DNA of 32,954 nt from the NCBI RefSeq assembly GCF_018860165.1, contig NZ_JAHKNG010000038.1, positions 1-32,954 on the forward strand. The letters run 5' to 3'. The position numbers were made by a program, and so were the translations under genes. Below, piece by piece: positions 32,016-32,954 of the stretch. The notes beneath the pieces are model-generated. The model saw only the letters and a list, made by a program, of their open reading frames with translations, did not search any database and was not told where the DNA came from. The DNA is from Paracoccus marinaquae. Its GTDB lineage: Bacteria > Pseudomonadota > Alphaproteobacteria > Rhodobacterales > Rhodobacteraceae. Position 1 is the first letter of the stretch. Every line of letters begins with the position of its first letter.

Positions 32016-32486
32016 ATGAAATCCGCCATTGCAGCATTTGCACTGACCTCGGCCCTCGTGGCGCCCGGCCTCGCCGCGGCCCGGCCAGTCACCTTCACGA
32101 CCACGCTCAACAACTACGGCGGCGACGGCGCCTATCTGGCGCTCTACCTCACCGACGCCTCGGGCGGCTATGCCGGCACGTTGTGGCTGGCCGGGGGCAA
32201 GTCGAAATATTACGATTCGCTTGCCGGCTGGTATCGCGCCACGGGTGGCGATCCGGCGCAGATTGACGGCATCACCGGCGCCAGTGTCGGCGCGGGCCGG
32301 ACGTTGGAAATCACGCTCGACCTGGCCGATGCGCTGTTTGATGCGGGCTATGTTCTGCATGTCGATGCCGCCGTCGAGGATATGCGCGACAGCCCCGATG
32401 ACGTGGCGGTCCCCCTGACCACGCAAGGCGCTGGCAAGACCACGCAGGGTCGTCGCTACGTTGCCAGCCTCAAATACGACATGTGA
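32016..32486 (+). CDS. DUF2271 exported protein
   Basis: A 156-residue protein with signal peptide to about residue 22 (APGLAAA). The mature domain contains TTTLNNYGGDGAYLALYLTD, GGYAGTLWLAGGKSKYYDSL, AGWYRATGG, DGITGASVGAGRTLEITLDL and DAGYVLHVDAAVED, all DUF2271 features. ATG 32016 with AAGGGAG upstream is preferred to the in-frame ATG 18 nt earlier. This family often occurs with PepSY-TM and ApbE-type flavin genes; a flavin-linked electron-transfer setting is inferred. Confidence 0.88.
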   Translation: MKSAIAAFALTSALVAPGLAAARPVTFTTTLNNYGGDGAYLALYLTDASGGYAGTLWLAGGKSKYYDSLAGWYRATGGDPAQIDGITGASVGAGRTLEITLDLADALFDAGYVLHVDAAVEDMRDSPDDVAVPLTTQGAGKTTQGRRYVASLKYDM

Positions 32487-32498
32487 CGGAGCCGACCG

Positions 32499-32834
32499 AT
32501 GATCCGTGTACTTCACCGCTGGCCGGGGCTGGCCGGCCTGCTGCTTGTCACCCTGCTTGCGGTGAGCGGCGCGGCGCTGTCGGTCTTTCCCGCGATCGAG
32601 CAACTTGCCTCGCCGCAGGCGGCGGCCGGGCTGAGCGTAGGCGACCTCGCCGCCCGGGTGCAGGCCGAGTATCCGGGGGTCGAGCAGATCCGCCGCGCGC
32701 CCTCGGGACGCATCACCGCCTGGTGGTTTCAGGATGGCACACCGGGCGCGGCGGTGATCGACCCGGCGACCGGACAAGGGGTGGCTCCGGCCGACGCAAG
32801 CCCTGCCGAGCGCTGGCTGGTCAACCTGTGTTGA
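32499..32834 (+). pseudogene. PepSY-associated membrane protein, truncated by an IS
   Basis: Only the first 110 or so codons remain. MIRVLHRWPGLAGLLLVTLL is the typical amphipathic start and first membrane helix of PepSY-TM proteins. A periplasmic PepSY-like part follows, ending SPAERWLVNL. Intact relatives continue NLHR-LF and further membrane helices, and some carry a flavodoxin reductase domain. Here the reading frame meets an IS21-like end at about 32829 and stops at TGA 32832. The lost C-terminus would be beyond the insertion. Confidence 0.78.
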
Positions 32835-32954
32835 TTGCCACTGAGAATTGACCCGGCATTGTCACCGAGATCTGACCCACCCGGTTGTTATGTTCTGCGC
32901 GTCATGTTGGCGTCAATGCAGATGTCTCCTTTCGTTTCTTTTTCGCCGTCTCGG
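32829..32954 (+). mobile_element. IS21-like insertion sequence, one end
   Basis: From TGTTGATTGCCACTGAG the sequence matches the style of IS21-family termini, which start with TG and carry several internal repeats. CACTGAGAATTGACCC (32839-32854) and CACCGAGATCTGACCC (32863-32878) are two such repeats, 24 bp apart. No transposase gene falls inside the window; istA should start to the right. It interrupts the PepSY-TM gene. Confidence 0.72.

Noticed and set aside
1..32954. CRISPR arrays, tRNA or rRNA genes
   Set aside because: No regularly spaced repeats with unique spacers and no recognisable RNA gene were seen on either strand.

Overview
The window looks like accessory DNA from a GC-rich alphaproteobacterium, probably a Rhodobacteraceae- or Paracoccus-like host. 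This is inferred from family content and codon bias, not from a marker gene. Most of it is a conjugation, replication and partition module. This may be a plasmid or a replicating integrative element. No integrase or attachment site is visible, so the class of element and its ends cannot be fixed from this window.

Layout, left to right. (1) 1-1264: the tnpA/tnpB/tnpC side of an IS66-family insertion sequence, with its terminal repeat at 1238-1264 and cut by the window edge. (2) 1270-4739: a DUF499 ATPase fragment lacking its N-terminus, then a 706-residue helical protein with a UPF0149/YecA-like C-terminus. This may be the remnant of a defence-type locus. (3) 4907-6756: a LysR and a TetR regulator, divergently transcribed. 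(4) 6751-16378, minus strand: a complete trbBCDEJKLFGI mating-pair operon ending in a DUF2274 gene. (5) 16816-18105, plus strand: a secreted alpha/beta hydrolase, inserted as cargo between trbB and copG. (6) 18187-22384: copG, traG (coupling protein) and a DUF3363-type relaxase. Behind the relaxase lies a candidate oriT with a TATCCTG|CC nick sequence and four 9-bp repeats. (7) 22628-27938: lytic transglycosylase, DUF736, traF peptidase, DUF2840, ribbon-helix-helix protein, DNA methyltransferase, parA, repA and an AlpA-like regulator, mostly joined by 4-bp ATGA overlaps. A candidate replication origin (AT-rich 12-mers, three 17-bp iterons, two DnaA-box-like sites) sits inside repA. (8) 27939-28516: a non-coding stretch with inverted repeats. 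(9) 28517-32834: a two-component system divergent from three tandem PepSY mini-proteins, a DUF2271 protein and a PepSY-TM gene. The last gene is truncated. (10) 32829-32954: one end of an IS21-like element that caused that truncation.

How it works together. RepA, ParA and the small DNA-binding proteins would maintain the element. The relaxase would nick at oriT, TraG would pass the DNA to the Trb type IV secretion channel, and the transglycosylase and TraF would help build that channel. The right-hand cluster looks like a separate periplasmic sensing or redox unit. Its two-component system probably acts on direct-repeat sites (hexamer, 5-nt gap, hexamer) that I find in front of the first and second PepSY genes.
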